Of a DNA stretch of 52,232 nt, positions 9,077 to 18,344 are shown piece after piece. The stretch is from Uliginosibacterium gangwonense DSM 18521 (GTDB lineage Bacteria > Pseudomonadota > Gammaproteobacteria > Burkholderiales > Rhodocyclaceae), in assembly GCF_000373965.1 (NCBI RefSeq), contig NZ_KB892864.1:147938-200169 (forward strand), read 5' to 3'. The position numbers and the translations under genes were made by a program. The notes beneath the pieces were generated by a model. It saw only the letters and a program-made list of their open reading frames with translations. It was not told where the DNA came from and made no database searches. Position 1 is the first letter of the stretch. Each line of letters opens with the position of its first letter.

Positions 9077-9727
9077 GTGACCGGAACCTTGATCGTCAAC
9101 AATCTCGCTGGCCTGCTCATCGTCACATCGCTGATGGTGATCGGCGCCAAGCGCCCGACCTCTTCGGCATTGCTGTATGCCCTGCAGTCCCTTGTGCTGG
9201 TGGCCATCTTCCTGGCACTGGCGGTGACCAAGCAGGCTGAGGAACTCTACCTCTGGTCGATCACCTCGCTTGTCACCAAGGTCGTGCTCGTGCCATACGT
9301 GATGTATCGCGCCCTGGGCTCACTGCGTGACCCGGAGGCCGATGGCAGCATCCTGAGCATGCCCTGGATGATGCTGGCTGCAGCCATTACCGTACTGGCC
9401 TCCTTCCTGGTGCTTGATTCCGTGCGCCTGCCAGCCATCACCGATCTCAAGCCCGCCTTGGGCGTGTCGCTGGCGCACTTCTTCCTGGGGTTGCTGTGCA
9501 TCGTCACCCAACGCAACATCCTCAAGCAGATCTTCGGCTACTGCCTCATGGAAAACGGCGCGCACCTCACATTGGCGCTGATGGCCTACAAGGCACCGGA
9601 ACTCGTTGAAATCGGGATCGCGACCGATTCGATCTTCGCCGTGGTGATCATGACTCTCATCGCCCGCAAGATCCATCGCACACTGAACACGCTCAACGTA
9701 AACCAACTCACGGCGTTGAAGGGCTGA
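9077..9727 (+). CDS. hyfE: Hydrogenase-4 membrane subunit HyfE
   Basis: Small membrane subunit whose C-terminal part resembles NuoK/MrpC (about seven helices). It is found in Hyf but not in Hyc complexes. I chose the GTG at 9077 because GGAGA lies 7 bases upstream and the 216-residue product then equals the length of E. coli HyfE. The helix carrying ILKQIFGYCLMENGAHL holds the conserved Glu of the NuoK-like fold. The C-terminal arginine/lysine-rich tail (RKIHRTLNTLN) faces the cytoplasm by the positive-inside rule. Six bases separate it from hyfF. Confidence 0.92.
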   Translation: MTGTLIVNNLAGLLIVTSLMVIGAKRPTSSALLYALQSLVLVAIFLALAVTKQAEELYLWSITSLVTKVVLVPYVMYRALGSLRDPEADGSILSMPWMMLAAAITVLASFLVLDSVRLPAITDLKPALGVSLAHFFLGLLCIVTQRNILKQIFGYCLMENGAHLTLALMAYKAPELVEIGIATDSIFAVVIMTLIARKIHRTLNTLNVNQLTALKG

Positions 9728-9733
9728 CCCAAA

Positions 9734-11338
9734 ATGACTTCATCGGAATTGCTTGTCACTCTGTTATCCGTACCGCTGGCTTGCTCGCTGTTCGCCTTCG
9801 CCACGCGCTGGGCGGGCGACGCAGCGCGCCAACTGGCCACGGCAGCCCATCTGTTCAGCATCGTGGTCGTGGGGGGGCTCGCCCTGTTGGCCGCCAGCAA
9901 GGTACTGCTGGGCACCCCGCTCATCGCAGGCAATCATTGGCTCTACATCGATAGCCTGGGGGCGATCTTCCTCGGGCTGGTCGGAGTGGTCGGTTGCCTC
10001 ACTGGCGTGTATTCCATCGGCTACATGAGCCACGAACTGGAACATGGCGAAATCGACACGGCCACGCTGTGCAACTACTATGGTTTCTTCAACCTGTTCC
10101 TCTTCACCATGTTGCTGGCCGTCACCGCCAACAACCTGATCATGATGTGGGTCGCCGTGGAAGCCACCACCCTGGGTTCGACCTTCCTGGTCGGCCTGTA
10201 CGGGCAGCGTTCCTCGCTGGAAGCCGCGTGGAAATACATCATCATCTGCACGGTGGGCGTGGCATTCGGCCTGTATGGCACGGTATTGATCTATTCCAAC
10301 GCTGCCAGCGTGATGAGCCAGCCTGAAGGAGCAATCTTCTGGACGGTGGTGTTGGAAAACGCCAAGTCGCTTGACCCGACGCTGGTGCACCTGTCCTTCG
10401 TGTTTGCGCTGATCGGCTTTGGCACCAAGGCCGGGCTCTTCCCGATGCATGCCTGGCTGCCAGATGCCCACAGTGAAGCACCGAGCCCCACCAGTGCGCT
10501 GCTGTCTGCCGTGCTGCTCAACTGCGCGCTGCTCATCATCATCCGCTACTACATCCTGGTGTCCAAAGCGATTGGCCCGGCCTTCCCGCAGACCCTGCTG
10601 ATGGTGCTTGGCATCCTTTCGATTGCTGTGGCTGCGTTCTTCATCATTGTGCAGCGTGACATGAAGCGCCTGCTGGCCTATTCCTCGGTGGAAAACATGG
10701 GCCTGATCGCCCTGTCACTCGGCATCGGCGGTCCGCTGGGCGTACTGGCAGCATTGTTCCACACCATCAATCACAGTCTGGCCAAGGCCCTGCTGTTCTG
10801 TGGCTCGGGCAACATCCTGATCAAGTACGGCACACGCGATCTAGACGCCGTCAAAGGCGTCCTCAAGGTCGCTCCGATCACCGGCATCCTGATCACTGCT
10901 GGCGCACTTGCCCTGGGTGGGCTGCCCCCCTTCAACGTATTTGTGAGCGAATTCTTCGTCATCACCGCCGGGATCAAAGCCGGGCACCCCGTTTTGATGA
11001 TAATTTGCCTGCTGTTGCTGACAGTGGTGCTGGCCGGGTTGGTCCGCATGGTCGCCAGTACGGTGTTCGGCCCCAGCCCGGAAGCCGTGCAAAAAGGGGA
11101 GCTGGGTGCACTCACCTTGCTGCCGATGGCTGTGCTGCTGGTACTGATGCTGGTGATGGGGACCTGCGTACCGCAATCAGTGAGGCAACTTGTAGCCCAC
11201 GCAACCAGCGTGGTGCTCAATAGCGATGAACAGCCTGATACCCAGATGGCACTGCCCTGGCAGAGCCCTGAACAAGGCAAAAAAGATGAAAAGGCTGAAG
11301 TCTCAGCCGCCTCCGCCCCTGTGGCGGCAGGCATTTGA
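9734..11338 (+). CDS. hyfF: Hydrogenase-4 membrane subunit HyfF (antiporter-like)
   Basis: Third antiporter-like subunit (534 residues; E. coli HyfF is about 526), also present in Hyf but absent from Hyc. Conserved features are the Glu in [31 protein letters not shown] with the helix-breaking Pro and ligand His, and [18 protein letters not shown]. The last 35 residues are a polar, lysine/alanine-rich cytoplasmic tail. The ribosome site before 9734 is poor, so translational coupling to hyfE (six-base gap) is likely. HyfB, HyfD and HyfF together imply ion pumping linked to hydrogen metabolism, which is inferred from the family. Confidence 0.94.
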   Translation: MTSSELLVTLLSVPLACSLFAFATRWAGDAARQLATAAHLFSIVVVGGLALLAASKVLLGTPLIAGNHWLYIDSLGAIFLGLVGVVGCLTGVYSIGYMSHELEHGEIDTATLCNYYGFFNLFLFTMLLAVTANNLIMMWVAVEATTLGSTFLVGLYGQRSSLEAAWKYIIICTVGVAFGLYGTVLIYSNAASVMSQPEGAIFWTVVLENAKSLDPTLVHLSFVFALIGFGTKAGLFPMHAWLPDAHSEAPSPTSALLSAVLLNCALLIIIRYYILVSKAIGPAFPQTLLMVLGILSIAVAAFFIIVQRDMKRLLAYSSVENMGLIALSLGIGGPLGVLAALFHTINHSLAKALLFCGSGNILIKYGTRDLDAVKGVLKVAPITGILITAGALALGGLPPFNVFVSEFFVITAGIKAGHPVLMIICLLLLTVVLAGLVRMVASTVFGPSPEAVQKGELGALTLLPMAVLLVLMLVMGTCVPQSVRQLVAHATSVVLNSDEQPDTQMALPWQSPEQGKKDEKAEVSAASAPVAAGI

Positions 11339-11367
11339 GCTGGCAGCACGCGAGGAGAATGAAGCAT

Positions 11368-13083
11368 ATGTCCGTATCAGGTGAAACCAGGATAGGCCGC
11401 AACTACGTCGAAGGGCTGCGGCAAAAATTCCCCGCCGCCGTCATTGACGAAGCGTGGCAGACTGCCGATCAGGTGACCGTCACGGTCCAGCTCGGCTCAC
11501 TGCCCGAAGTGGTGGAGTGGCTGTATTACGATCAAGGCGGCTGGCTGTCAGTGCTGTTCGGCAACGACGAGCGCCCGCTCAACGGCAATTTTGCCGTGTA
11601 CTACGTGCTGTCGATGGAAGGGCTGGTCAAGAGCTGGGTGGTGGTTCGCGCCCTGGTCGACCCGATTGCCCAGGAGTTCCCCTCCGTCACGCCGCGTGTC
11701 CCCGCCGCCGTGTGGGGTGAGCGCGAAGTATTCGACATGTACGGTCTGCGCCCAATCGGCATCCCGGATGAACGCCGTCTGGTATTGCCGGACGATTGGC
11801 CCGAAGGCCTGCATCCGCTGCGCAAGGATTCGATGGGCTACCGCGACCGTCCGGCGCCTACGACCGATACGGAAACCTACAAGTTCATCAACGACAGCAA
11901 GGGTTCCACCACCGACGTTCCGCTGGGGCCATTGCACATCACCTCTGACGAACCGGGCCACTTCCGCCTGTTCGTGGATGGTGAAGACATCATTGATGCC
12001 GACTACCGCATGTTCTACGTGCACCGGGGCATGGAAAAGCTCGCTGAAACCCGCATGGGTTATGACGAGGTCACCTTCCTCTCGGACCGTGTCTGCGGCA
12101 TCTGCGGCTTCACCCACAGCGTGGCCTATACCACCTCGGTGGAAAATGCCCTGGGCATTAAAGCTCCTCCGCGTGCGCAAGCCATCCGTAGCGTTTTCCT
12201 GGAAGTGGAACGTCTGCACAGCCACCTCTTGAACCTCGGGTTGGCCAGCCACTTCGTGGGCTTTGATACTGGCTTCATGCAATTCTTCCGTGTGCGCGAA
12301 AAATCGATGACCATGGCCGAGTTGCTCACCGGTGCCCGCAAGACTTACGGGGTCAACCTGATTGGCGGCGTGCGGCGTGACATCCTCAAGGATCAGCGTA
12401 CCGCCACTATCAAGCTGTGCGGCGAATTGCGCACCGAAGTTGCCGCCCTGGTCGATATGCTGCTGGAAACGCCGAACCTCGCCCAGCGTACCGCCGGGAT
12501 TGGCCGCCTGGACCCGAAAGTGGCACGCGACTACAGCCCCGTTGGCCCGCTGGTCCGTGCCAGCGGCTTCAAGCGCGACATCCGTGCCGACCACGCCTAC
12601 GCTGCGTATCCGGGTCTGCCGATGGAAGTGCACACTGCCGATGGTTGCGACGTGCTCTCCCGCGTGCTGATCCGCGCCAAGGAATTCTTCGATTCCATCA
12701 ACATGATCGAATATGCGCTGGCCAACATGCCGGAAGGCCCGATCCTGATTGAAGGCTTTGACTACCAGCCGCATCGCTTCGCGCTGGGTTTTGCCGAAGC
12801 GCCGCGTGGTGAAGACATCCACTGGAGCATGACAGGCGACAACCAGAAGCTTTACCGCTGGCGCTGCCGTGCGCCAACGTATGCCAACTGGCCACCACTG
12901 CGTTACATGCTGCGTGGCAACACCGTGTCCGATGCGCCGCTGATTGTGGCCAGTATCGACCCGTGCTACTCCTGTACCGACCGCGTGACCCTGGTGGATG
13001 TGCGCAAGCAGAAGTCCACCACCGTGGCTTACAAGGAATTTGAGCGTTACGGGCGCGAGCGCAAGAGCTCGCCGCTGAAATAA
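11368..13083 (+). CDS. hyfG: Hydrogenase-4 [NiFe] large subunit precursor HyfG
   Basis: Catalytic subunit with the NiFe site, fused at the N-terminus to a NuoC-like 30-kDa domain (to about residue 170), as in HycE/HyfG. The L1 motif RVCGICGFTHSVAY supplies Cys243 and Cys246. The L2 motif DPCYSC supplies Cys533 and Cys536. Beyond it lies a 32-residue extension starting after DPCYSCTDR, the tail that the protease HycI removes after nickel insertion. All four nickel ligands are present. Of ATGs at 11335, 11359 and 11368, the last lies 10 bases after GAGGAGA and gives 571 residues, as in the family. The protease gene is at the end of this operon. Confidence 0.95.
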   Translation: MSVSGETRIGRNYVEGLRQKFPAAVIDEAWQTADQVTVTVQLGSLPEVVEWLYYDQGGWLSVLFGNDERPLNGNFAVYYVLSMEGLVKSWVVVRALVDPIAQEFPSVTPRVPAAVWGEREVFDMYGLRPIGIPDERRLVLPDDWPEGLHPLRKDSMGYRDRPAPTTDTETYKFINDSKGSTTDVPLGPLHITSDEPGHFRLFVDGEDIIDADYRMFYVHRGMEKLAETRMGYDEVTFLSDRVCGICGFTHSVAYTTSVENALGIKAPPRAQAIRSVFLEVERLHSHLLNLGLASHFVGFDTGFMQFFRVREKSMTMAELLTGARKTYGVNLIGGVRRDILKDQRTATIKLCGELRTEVAALVDMLLETPNLAQRTAGIGRLDPKVARDYSPVGPLVRASGFKRDIRADHAYAAYPGLPMEVHTADGCDVLSRVLIRAKEFFDSINMIEYALANMPEGPILIEGFDYQPHRFALGFAEAPRGEDIHWSMTGDNQKLYRWRCRAPTYANWPPLRYMLRGNTVSDAPLIVASIDPCYSCTDRVTLVDVRKQKSTTVAYKEFERYGRERKSSPLK

Positions 13084-13092
13084 GGGGCTGAA

Positions 13093-13644
13093 ATGTTCAA
13101 GCTGTTCAAGACCATCCTGAAGGCGGGCGAAGCCACCACCAAGTACCCGTTTGCGCCCTTCCCCGTCAGCCCCGGCTTCCGGGGCAAGCCTGAACTGGAC
13201 CCGACCCAGTGCATCAGTTGCGGTGCCTGCACCATCGCCTGTCCGGCCAACGCCCTCTCGATGGGGACGGACGCACAGGCGGGCACCCGCACCTGGGAAC
13301 TCTTCCTGGGCCGCTGCATCTTTTGCGGCCGCTGTGAAGAAGTCTGCCCCACCCATGCGCTGGCGCTGACACCGGAATTCGAACTGGCCGTAGGCCGCCG
13401 TGAAGACCTCTTCCAGCGCGCCACCTTCAAACTCGAACCCTGTGCCGAGTGCGGGCAGCCCTTCGCCTCCCACAAGGAAGTCGACTACGCTCTGGCCCTG
13501 CTGGTGCAATCCGGCCTGCCCGCCGAAGAGGCCGAAGCGCAACGCACGCATCTGGCCACCTGCCCGGCCTGCAAGCGCAAACAGAATCTGGCTGACCCCA
13601 GCAAGGTCGCCCTCGGCCCGTATATCAACAAGGGGATGCTGTAA
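13093..13644 (+). CDS. hyfH: Hydrogenase-4 iron-sulfur subunit HyfH (NuoI/HycF-like)
   Basis: Two-cluster ferredoxin subunit linking the small subunit to HyfA, homologous to NuoI and HycF. The 183 residues compare with 181 in E. coli. It has two [4Fe-4S] sets, C40/43/46/50 and C75/78/81/85. The C-terminal half adds two more CxxC pairs (PCAECG and CPACK) that could bind zinc or iron; this zinc-ribbon-like tail also occurs in HycF relatives. AAGGGG precedes the ATG, and the stop overlaps the hyfI start (TAATG). Confidence 0.94.
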   Translation: MFKLFKTILKAGEATTKYPFAPFPVSPGFRGKPELDPTQCISCGACTIACPANALSMGTDAQAGTRTWELFLGRCIFCGRCEEVCPTHALALTPEFELAVGRREDLFQRATFKLEPCAECGQPFASHKEVDYALALLVQSGLPAEEAEAQRTHLATCPACKRKQNLADPSKVALGPYINKGML

Positions 13645-14435
13645 TGAACGCCGCCAACCCGAATGCACTCATCATCGCGCCCGGCAACCATGTCCCTGTG
13701 CCGCTGAGCGAAAGCGAACAGATTGCCCAGCTCAAGAAAACGCTGCTCAAGGACATCCAGCGCTCGGCTTACGTCTATCGTGTGGACTGTGGCGGCTGCA
13801 ACGGCTGTGAAATCGAGATCTTCGCTGCCATCACCCCGATTTTTGATGCCGAACGTTTTGGCATCAAGGTCGTCGCCTCGCCCCGCCACGCTGACATCCT
13901 GTTGTTCACAGGTGCAGTGACCCGGGCGATGCGCATGCCAGCGCTACGTGCCTATCAGGCCGCGCCCGACCCCAAGATCTGCATCTCCTACGGCGCCTGT
14001 GGCTGTGGCGGCGGCATTTTCCACGACCTGTATTGCGTGTGGGGCGGCACCGACAAGATTCTGCCCGTGGACGTCTACATCCCCGGCTGCCCCCCGACAC
14101 CGCCCGCCACCATCTACGGTTTTGCGTTGGCGCTGGGGCTGCTCGGCCAGAAGCTCAAGGCCAACCACCATCAGGAAGGCGAATCCGAACTCGCACAGCC
14201 ACGTTGGCCGGATATGCCGCTGGATCTGCGCGTACAGCTTGAACGCGAAGCCCGTCGTATGGCAGGATACCTGTATGGTCGTCAAATTGCCGATAAGTAC
14301 ATGAGCCTGCTGGATCTGAAGTCTCCGCAAGAATTCAATGCCCGTATCCGTGAATACCTCAAGCAGGAAGACGACCCGCGCCTGACCGAGATCTTCACCC
14401 GTCTAAACGACATCAGCGCTGCGGTACTGGGCTGA
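13644..14435 (+). CDS. hyfI: Hydrogenase-4 small subunit HyfI (NuoB/HycG-like)
   Basis: Small subunit carrying the single proximal [4Fe-4S] cluster, homologous to NuoB and HycG. The motif [12 protein letters not shown] (residues 47-58) and the downstream [10 protein letters not shown] and [10 protein letters not shown] supply the cluster ligands and the family signature. The 263 residues are slightly longer than the E. coli protein, with a C-terminal helical tail. There is no twin-arginine signal, as expected for a cytoplasm-facing group 4 enzyme. The start overlaps the hyfH stop, and its own TGA overlaps the ATG of the next gene (TGATG), so translation is probably coupled. Confidence 0.95.
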   Translation: MNAANPNALIIAPGNHVPVPLSESEQIAQLKKTLLKDIQRSAYVYRVDCGGCNGCEIEIFAAITPIFDAERFGIKVVASPRHADILLFTGAVTRAMRMPALRAYQAAPDPKICISYGACGCGGGIFHDLYCVWGGTDKILPVDVYIPGCPPTPPATIYGFALALGLLGQKLKANHHQEGESELAQPRWPDMPLDLRVQLEREARRMAGYLYGRQIADKYMSLLDLKSPQEFNARIREYLKQEDDPRLTEIFTRLNDISAAVLG

Positions 14436-14842
14436 TGGCAAGCAAGGTCGTCTTCTACGCGCTGAGCCAGAAGTTCCTCGAACGCGAGGAAGACATGCCC
14501 GCCGCTGCCAAGCAGGTGATGTACTACACCTTGGCGGTGGGCCACCACATTGGTGTGATCGATTGCCTCAAGCAAGTGCTGGCCTGCCCGCTGGATGGCT
14601 ACCAGAACTGGATTGCCCGCCTGCCGGAAGGTGAAGCGCGGCGCAAGCTCGAAGGCCTGCTGCGCTTTGGCGAAATCAATATCGACGCGACCCATATCCA
14701 CATGCTGGGGGCCGCACTCGATGGCATCAAGCCTCTGCTCAAAGCGGAAGAAGCCGAGTGGTCAGCCAGCCTCATGCGAGCATTGGCTGCGATTGAAGCT
14801 GAACCTGCCATGTATCTGATGGTGCGCCGCCGCGATGACTGA
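14435..14842 (+). CDS. hycH: Formate hydrogenlyase maturation protein HycH/HyfJ
   Basis: Small soluble protein (135 residues; HycH 136, HyfJ 137) of the HycH family, needed in E. coli for maturation of the hydrogenase-3 large subunit rather than for catalysis. The N-terminus SKVVFYALSQKFLEREEDMP and the centre LAVGHHIGVIDCL are typical of the family. The ATG overlaps the hyfI stop (TGATG), and its 3' end overlaps hycI by 8 bases. HyfJ and HycH are homologous, and I cannot decide between the names from sequence alone. Confidence 0.88.
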   Translation: MASKVVFYALSQKFLEREEDMPAAAKQVMYYTLAVGHHIGVIDCLKQVLACPLDGYQNWIARLPEGEARRKLEGLLRFGEINIDATHIHMLGAALDGIKPLLKAEEAEWSASLMRALAAIEAEPAMYLMVRRRDD

Positions 14843-15317
14843 AGCTACCTGCCCCGCCAACCTGCTGCTCACCGTGGGGAATTCCATGATGGGCGACGAC
14901 GGAGCTGGCCCCTATCTGGCTGAATTGCTCGAACAGAACCCCGCCAGTGACTGGGTCGTGGTCGATGGCGGCTCGGCCCCGGAAAACCACGCCCACCGCG
15001 TGCATGACCTGCGCCCGCAACGTGTGGTGATTGTGGATGCCACCGACATGGGGCTGGAGCCGGGTGAGATCCGCGTCGTGGATGAGCGCTGCATTGCCGA
15101 CATGTTCATCATGACCACCCATAGTCTGCCGATCAGCTTCCTGATTGAACGCCTGCGGGAGTCCGTTGCAGAAGTCGTCTTTGTCGGGATTCAACCTGCT
15201 GTGGTCGCATACTCATTCCCGATGATGGACGTGGTCAAGCAAGCCGTTGAACACCTGCACGAACGTCTGCGCTCCGGCCAGGGGCTAGACGGGCTGGAGT
15301 GTCTGGTCGCAGCCTGA
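14835..15317 (+). CDS. hycI: Hydrogenase maturation endopeptidase HycI
   Basis: Nickel-dependent endopeptidase that removes the C-terminal tail of the large subunit after metal insertion. The 160 residues compare with 156 in E. coli and align along the whole length: GNSMMGDDGAGP (residues 15-26), VDGGSAPEN (43-51), IVDATDMGLEPGEIR (66-80) and MTTHSLP (93-99). These contain the metal-binding Asp, Asp and His of the HybD/HycI family. It overlaps the previous gene by 8 bases and closes the operon. In E. coli hycI belongs to the hyc rather than the hyf operon, so here the Hyf module carries its own protease. Confidence 0.94.
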   Translation: MTEATCPANLLLTVGNSMMGDDGAGPYLAELLEQNPASDWVVVDGGSAPENHAHRVHDLRPQRVVIVDATDMGLEPGEIRVVDERCIADMFIMTTHSLPISFLIERLRESVAEVVFVGIQPAVVAYSFPMMDVVKQAVEHLHERLRSGQGLDGLECLVAA

Positions 15318-15324
15318 GGCTGCG
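15308..15324. other. Perfect hairpin whose triloop is the hycI stop codon
   Basis: CGCAGCC (15308-15314) and GGCTGCG (15318-15324) form a perfect 7-bp GC-rich stem with the hycI TGA (15315-15317) as the loop. No T-run follows. It may protect the 3' end or act with the next hairpin. Confidence 0.5.
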
Positions 15325-15344
15325 CCAGCCCAAATCAATCAGTG

Positions 15345-15378
15345 CCACTCTTGGTTCAGCCAGAAATCACAAGAGTGG
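15345..15378. terminator. Hairpin between convergent hycI and the next gene
   Basis: CCACTCTTG (15345-15353) and CAAGAGTGG (15370-15378) form a perfect 9-bp stem with a 16-base loop. It lies in the 68-base gap between convergent genes. There is no clear T-run on either strand, so it is a possible but not textbook bidirectional terminator. Confidence 0.45.
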
Positions 15379-15385
15379 TATGTTC

Positions 15386-16054
15386 TCAATCCGCCTTGAT
15401 ATCCTCATCGGCATTGACGTGGGCATAGCCCTTGTCCTCAATCTGAAACACCGTTTTCAGTGAGACATGGCGGTCGATTTCCGTGATCTGCCAACGGACT
15501 TCGCCCTGCGCGTTGGCAATCAATACCGGCAGACGATATTCCTGACTCCAGCAGATGGAGCTGGCCTGCCCATCCACTTCCATCCGATACCATTGGCATT
15601 TAAAGGAAGCCTCCTGTTTGACGGGCGCTTCGCTCAAACGCTGCAACACATAAGGGCGCAAGGGTTTATTCACACCATGCGCCAGACCGAACCAGTCGGA
15701 GAACCGGCCAAGCTGGTACAGGCTGCTTCGGGACACATCGGTGCGCACCTGACGGGTGTGATCGAGCACAGAGATGCTCAGGTCGCCATCGCGCTGAGCT
15801 GTGGCATAGAGGTCCAGCTTGGCATCCGTGCGGCGACGCAAACGCGCCTGCCCATCGCGCCACACTTCAAGCTCATGCTTGCCGCGTGAATCCTGATAGC
15901 TGGCCTTGTAGTACAGGCTGGCAGGCTCCTGGCGTGCGGAAAAAACCTGCTCAAACTTCAAGCTGGGATTTGACACAACAGCCTGAGCGCCACCTTGCCA
16001 CGCCATGAGGAGAAATGCAGCCCCCAAGGAGCCACGAACAAATTTTGAATTCAT
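15386..16054 (-). CDS. Secreted protein of unknown function
   Basis: I do not recognise this 222-residue protein. It starts with a clear Sec signal peptide (hydrophobic GAAFLLMAW, then AQA-V near residues 23-26), so it is probably periplasmic. The mature part is soluble and mixed alpha/beta in composition. It has two cysteines in a CQWYRMEVDGQASSICW segment that could form a disulfide, and charged stretches such as RDGQARLRRRTDAKLDL. No ribosome site is obvious before the ATG at 16054. It is convergent with the hyf operon and lies downstream of the phosphodiesterase lipoprotein on the same strand, separated by a strong hairpin, so it may be a separate unit. Confidence 0.75.
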   Translation of the reverse strand: MNSKFVRGSLGAAFLLMAWQGGAQAVVSNPSLKFEQVFSARQEPASLYYKASYQDSRGKHELEVWRDGQARLRRRTDAKLDLYATAQRDGDLSISVLDHTRQVRTDVSRSSLYQLGRFSDWFGLAHGVNKPLRPYVLQRLSEAPVKQEASFKCQWYRMEVDGQASSICWSQEYRLPVLIANAQGEVRWQITEIDRHVSLKTVFQIEDKGYAHVNADEDIKAD

Positions 16055-16093
16055 GAATACAGCATTCTAAAAGTAGCACACCACAAATAGATG

Positions 16094-16127
16094 AGCGATT
16101 CTGGTCGTTTGACCAGAATCGCTTTTC
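16094..16127. terminator. Strong 13-bp hairpin terminator
   Basis: AGCGATTCTGGTC (16094-16106), loop GTTT, and GACCAGAATCGCT (16111-16123) form a perfect stem, with a T-run after it on the plus strand. It lies just past the stop of the minus-strand gene ending at 16143, and probably ends that transcript and blocks read-through the other way. Confidence 0.65.
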
Positions 16128-16142
16128 CTAGCTTACGGACTC

Positions 16143-18209
16143 TTACTGGCGAGTCACCTTGGCATAGTCAAAATAGGTATATTTCTTGCCTGCCTGAGTC
16201 AGGTTCTTGGTGACCAGATTAACGGAGTACGAACCCGTCAGGGCGGAATCCAGCGTGGCACCACTCGGGTCAAGCGGGCTCTGGAAGCTCAGACCACTGG
16301 TAGAAGACGCTGCACTCCCGGTGCCAGATTTCGGCGTCACATTTGAAGGATTCAGTGTGGGAATCAAAGACTCGTACAACACGCGACCATCGGCCTGCGG
16401 CAGGGTGGTACCCAGCAGGTAAGCCACGGTAGGCGCGACATCAACGTTGCCGGAGGGCAAGGTATTCTTCAGCCCGCTCTGGAACGAGGGCCCGTATGCA
16501 ATCAAGGTATTGTGCACATCAATCGGGCTGAAACTGCCGTGCATGCCGCGATTGCCTTGGAAGCTTTCATACTCGATACCCGGCAGGCCATTGACGAGTT
16601 GGGTTTCGTTGAAGCTGAAGCTCACCACCACATCCGGCTGACCATTTCCCTTGCGCGATACGTTTTCCAGATTGATCGTCGACAACGGCAAAGTACCTGC
16701 CAGCGAACCGTAACGGCTATCGATAAAGACTGCGCCGTACTCTTCGCGTTTTTGCAGGAAGCTCACCAGCTTCTGCACAGTGGCCTGATCATGGCTGGGA
16801 ACATAGAAATAATCGGAGCCACCATTGGCTGCAATCACGATCGGCTGATCGCCACTCGTTCCCGTTGGCAGTGTTGCAGGAACCTTGTAGGACTTGGTCT
16901 GGTAGGTTGTATTGGCCGTACCACACACAGAACCATCCGTATCGGTCAAGACCGGCAGAATGTTCGTGCCATCAGCCTTGATCCCGGCCATACCAGACTT
17001 CAGACAACCGCTGCCATCATAGACATGGGTGAAACCGGCGTGTGAGAGCAACTCGGCCGAACGGATATCACCCGAAGTCGAGAAGCCATTGGTCTGATCT
17101 ACGCTACCCAAGGCCCCGGCAGAAATGGCACGCAAGGGGAACAGCGCCGTATCGCCGGAGACATTGCTATGTGCATGGTCAGACACCACAACGATGTTGG
17201 TGGTCTTGTCCAGCCCCAAACTCTGCAGTGTGGAGATCAAATCCCCCAAACGCGCATCCTGCGCCTGCAGCGCCAGCTTGTAGTTGGCCGAACCTGGGCC
17301 GTAGGAGTGCTCGGTCGAATCCGGATCGCGGAACCAGATCAGCGACAAATCGGGCTTCTTCTTCGGCAGGATGTAATTCAGATATACATCCATCATGTAC
17401 TTGTTATCCGCTGTGGCTTTCGCCCCGCTGGAATCGGTCGGGTTGTTGGCCTTGACTCCATTGGATAGCGAGAACTGCACCGTGCCGGATTGCGCCGTCG
17501 GGTTGCCGTTGCCAGCAGCCAAGGTCACCGATCCAGCGGAATATGCATTGACCACGTTAGCGGGCAAGGCCAGATTGGCGGTTTGCAACTCGGTCACAAG
17601 GCTTTGCGGGAAGACCGTGTTTTCATCGAGGATGTAGCCGCCTTTCTTCATGTCCTGAATGAAAGCGGGGCCCGATTTCCCCACGGCAGCGGTAACCAGA
17701 CCCTTGGCCTGGGCTGCCTGAAAGAGCGTTTGCACCATCAGCAACTGGTTACCATAGTAGGCATCCAGCGTGCTCAGAATTGACCAGTCTTCCGTGAACA
17801 CCGGATCGGTGTAATCCGCAGCAGTGCCGCCCGCCCCCTTGCCAGAAGGGATCGTACCAGAGGCGCCTTGCGGTGGAGTCCAGAAGGTATTGCCGTAGAA
17901 GCCCGAAGTAGCCGGAAAGCTGCCAGTCGCGAACGAGGAGCCGTTCATCATCGTGAAGGTCGGATAGGTCGAGTGGTTATCCGAGAAATTCACCCCTTTC
18001 TGGCTCATGCTGTACAGATTGGGAGTATCCGTGGCATTCACCGAGTCGGGCCGCAAGCCGTCCCATACGAAAATGATCGTGCGCGTTGCGCTCGAAGTAG
18101 ACGCCGCGGGCGTCGTCGAATCGCTCGGGCCACTTCCGGACCCGGAACACGCAACCAGGGCAACAGCGAACATCGATGTTGCCAAACCTCTCATCACAAA
18201 ACGCTTCAT
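16143..18209 (-). CDS. Type I phosphodiesterase/nucleotide pyrophosphatase-like lipoprotein
   Basis: 688-residue enzyme of the alkaline phosphatase superfamily (phosphodiesterase/NPP branch). A lipoprotein signal ends in VALVAC (Cys21). Candidate metal and catalytic residues are visible: Asp50 in FVWDGLRPD, the nucleophile Thr in TYPTFTMMNG (probably Thr86, with Asn89), Asp and His in FRDPDSTEHSYG, Asp-His in VVSDHAHSN, and a late His in RGMHGSFSP. The set is complete, so I expect an active two-metal phosphodiesterase in the periplasm or on the outer surface. The substrate cannot be told. AAGGAAA precedes the ATG. A strong hairpin follows the stop. Confidence 0.85.
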   Translation of the reverse strand: MKRFVMRGLATSMFAVALVACSGSGSGPSDSTTPAASTSSATRTIIFVWDGLRPDSVNATDTPNLYSMSQKGVNFSDNHSTYPTFTMMNGSSFATGSFPATSGFYGNTFWTPPQGASGTIPSGKGAGGTAADYTDPVFTEDWSILSTLDAYYGNQLLMVQTLFQAAQAKGLVTAAVGKSGPAFIQDMKKGGYILDENTVFPQSLVTELQTANLALPANVVNAYSAGSVTLAAGNGNPTAQSGTVQFSLSNGVKANNPTDSSGAKATADNKYMMDVYLNYILPKKKPDLSLIWFRDPDSTEHSYGPGSANYKLALQAQDARLGDLISTLQSLGLDKTTNIVVVSDHAHSNVSGDTALFPLRAISAGALGSVDQTNGFSTSGDIRSAELLSHAGFTHVYDGSGCLKSGMAGIKADGTNILPVLTDTDGSVCGTANTTYQTKSYKVPATLPTGTSGDQPIVIAANGGSDYFYVPSHDQATVQKLVSFLQKREEYGAVFIDSRYGSLAGTLPLSTINLENVSRKGNGQPDVVVSFSFNETQLVNGLPGIEYESFQGNRGMHGSFSPIDVHNTLIAYGPSFQSGLKNTLPSGNVDVAPTVAYLLGTTLPQADGRVLYESLIPTLNPSNVTPKSGTGSAASSTSGLSFQSPLDPSGATLDSALTGSYSVNLVTKNLTQAGKKYTYFDYAKVTRQ

Positions 18210-18344
18210 TGGCGGTTTCCTTGTTATTTACGAGAATCAACACCATCTTACGGATCGTGTGTGATACCTCGATGACAGAGCCCCCTCTCTCCCCATGATC
18301 AGCGATCAACCGCCATTGCCACGCTCTGTGGCACACTCTCAGGC

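Noticed and set aside
11548-13668. A 706-codon open frame on the minus strand
   Set aside because: Antisense to hyfG and hyfH, which have intact catalytic motifs; composition is that of a shadow frame.
4593-14842. Hydrogenase-3 (hyc) instead of hydrogenase-4
   Set aside because: HyfD-, HyfE- and HyfF-type subunits are present, which hydrogenase-3 lacks, and HyfG ends with the VTLVDV-type tail of HyfG.
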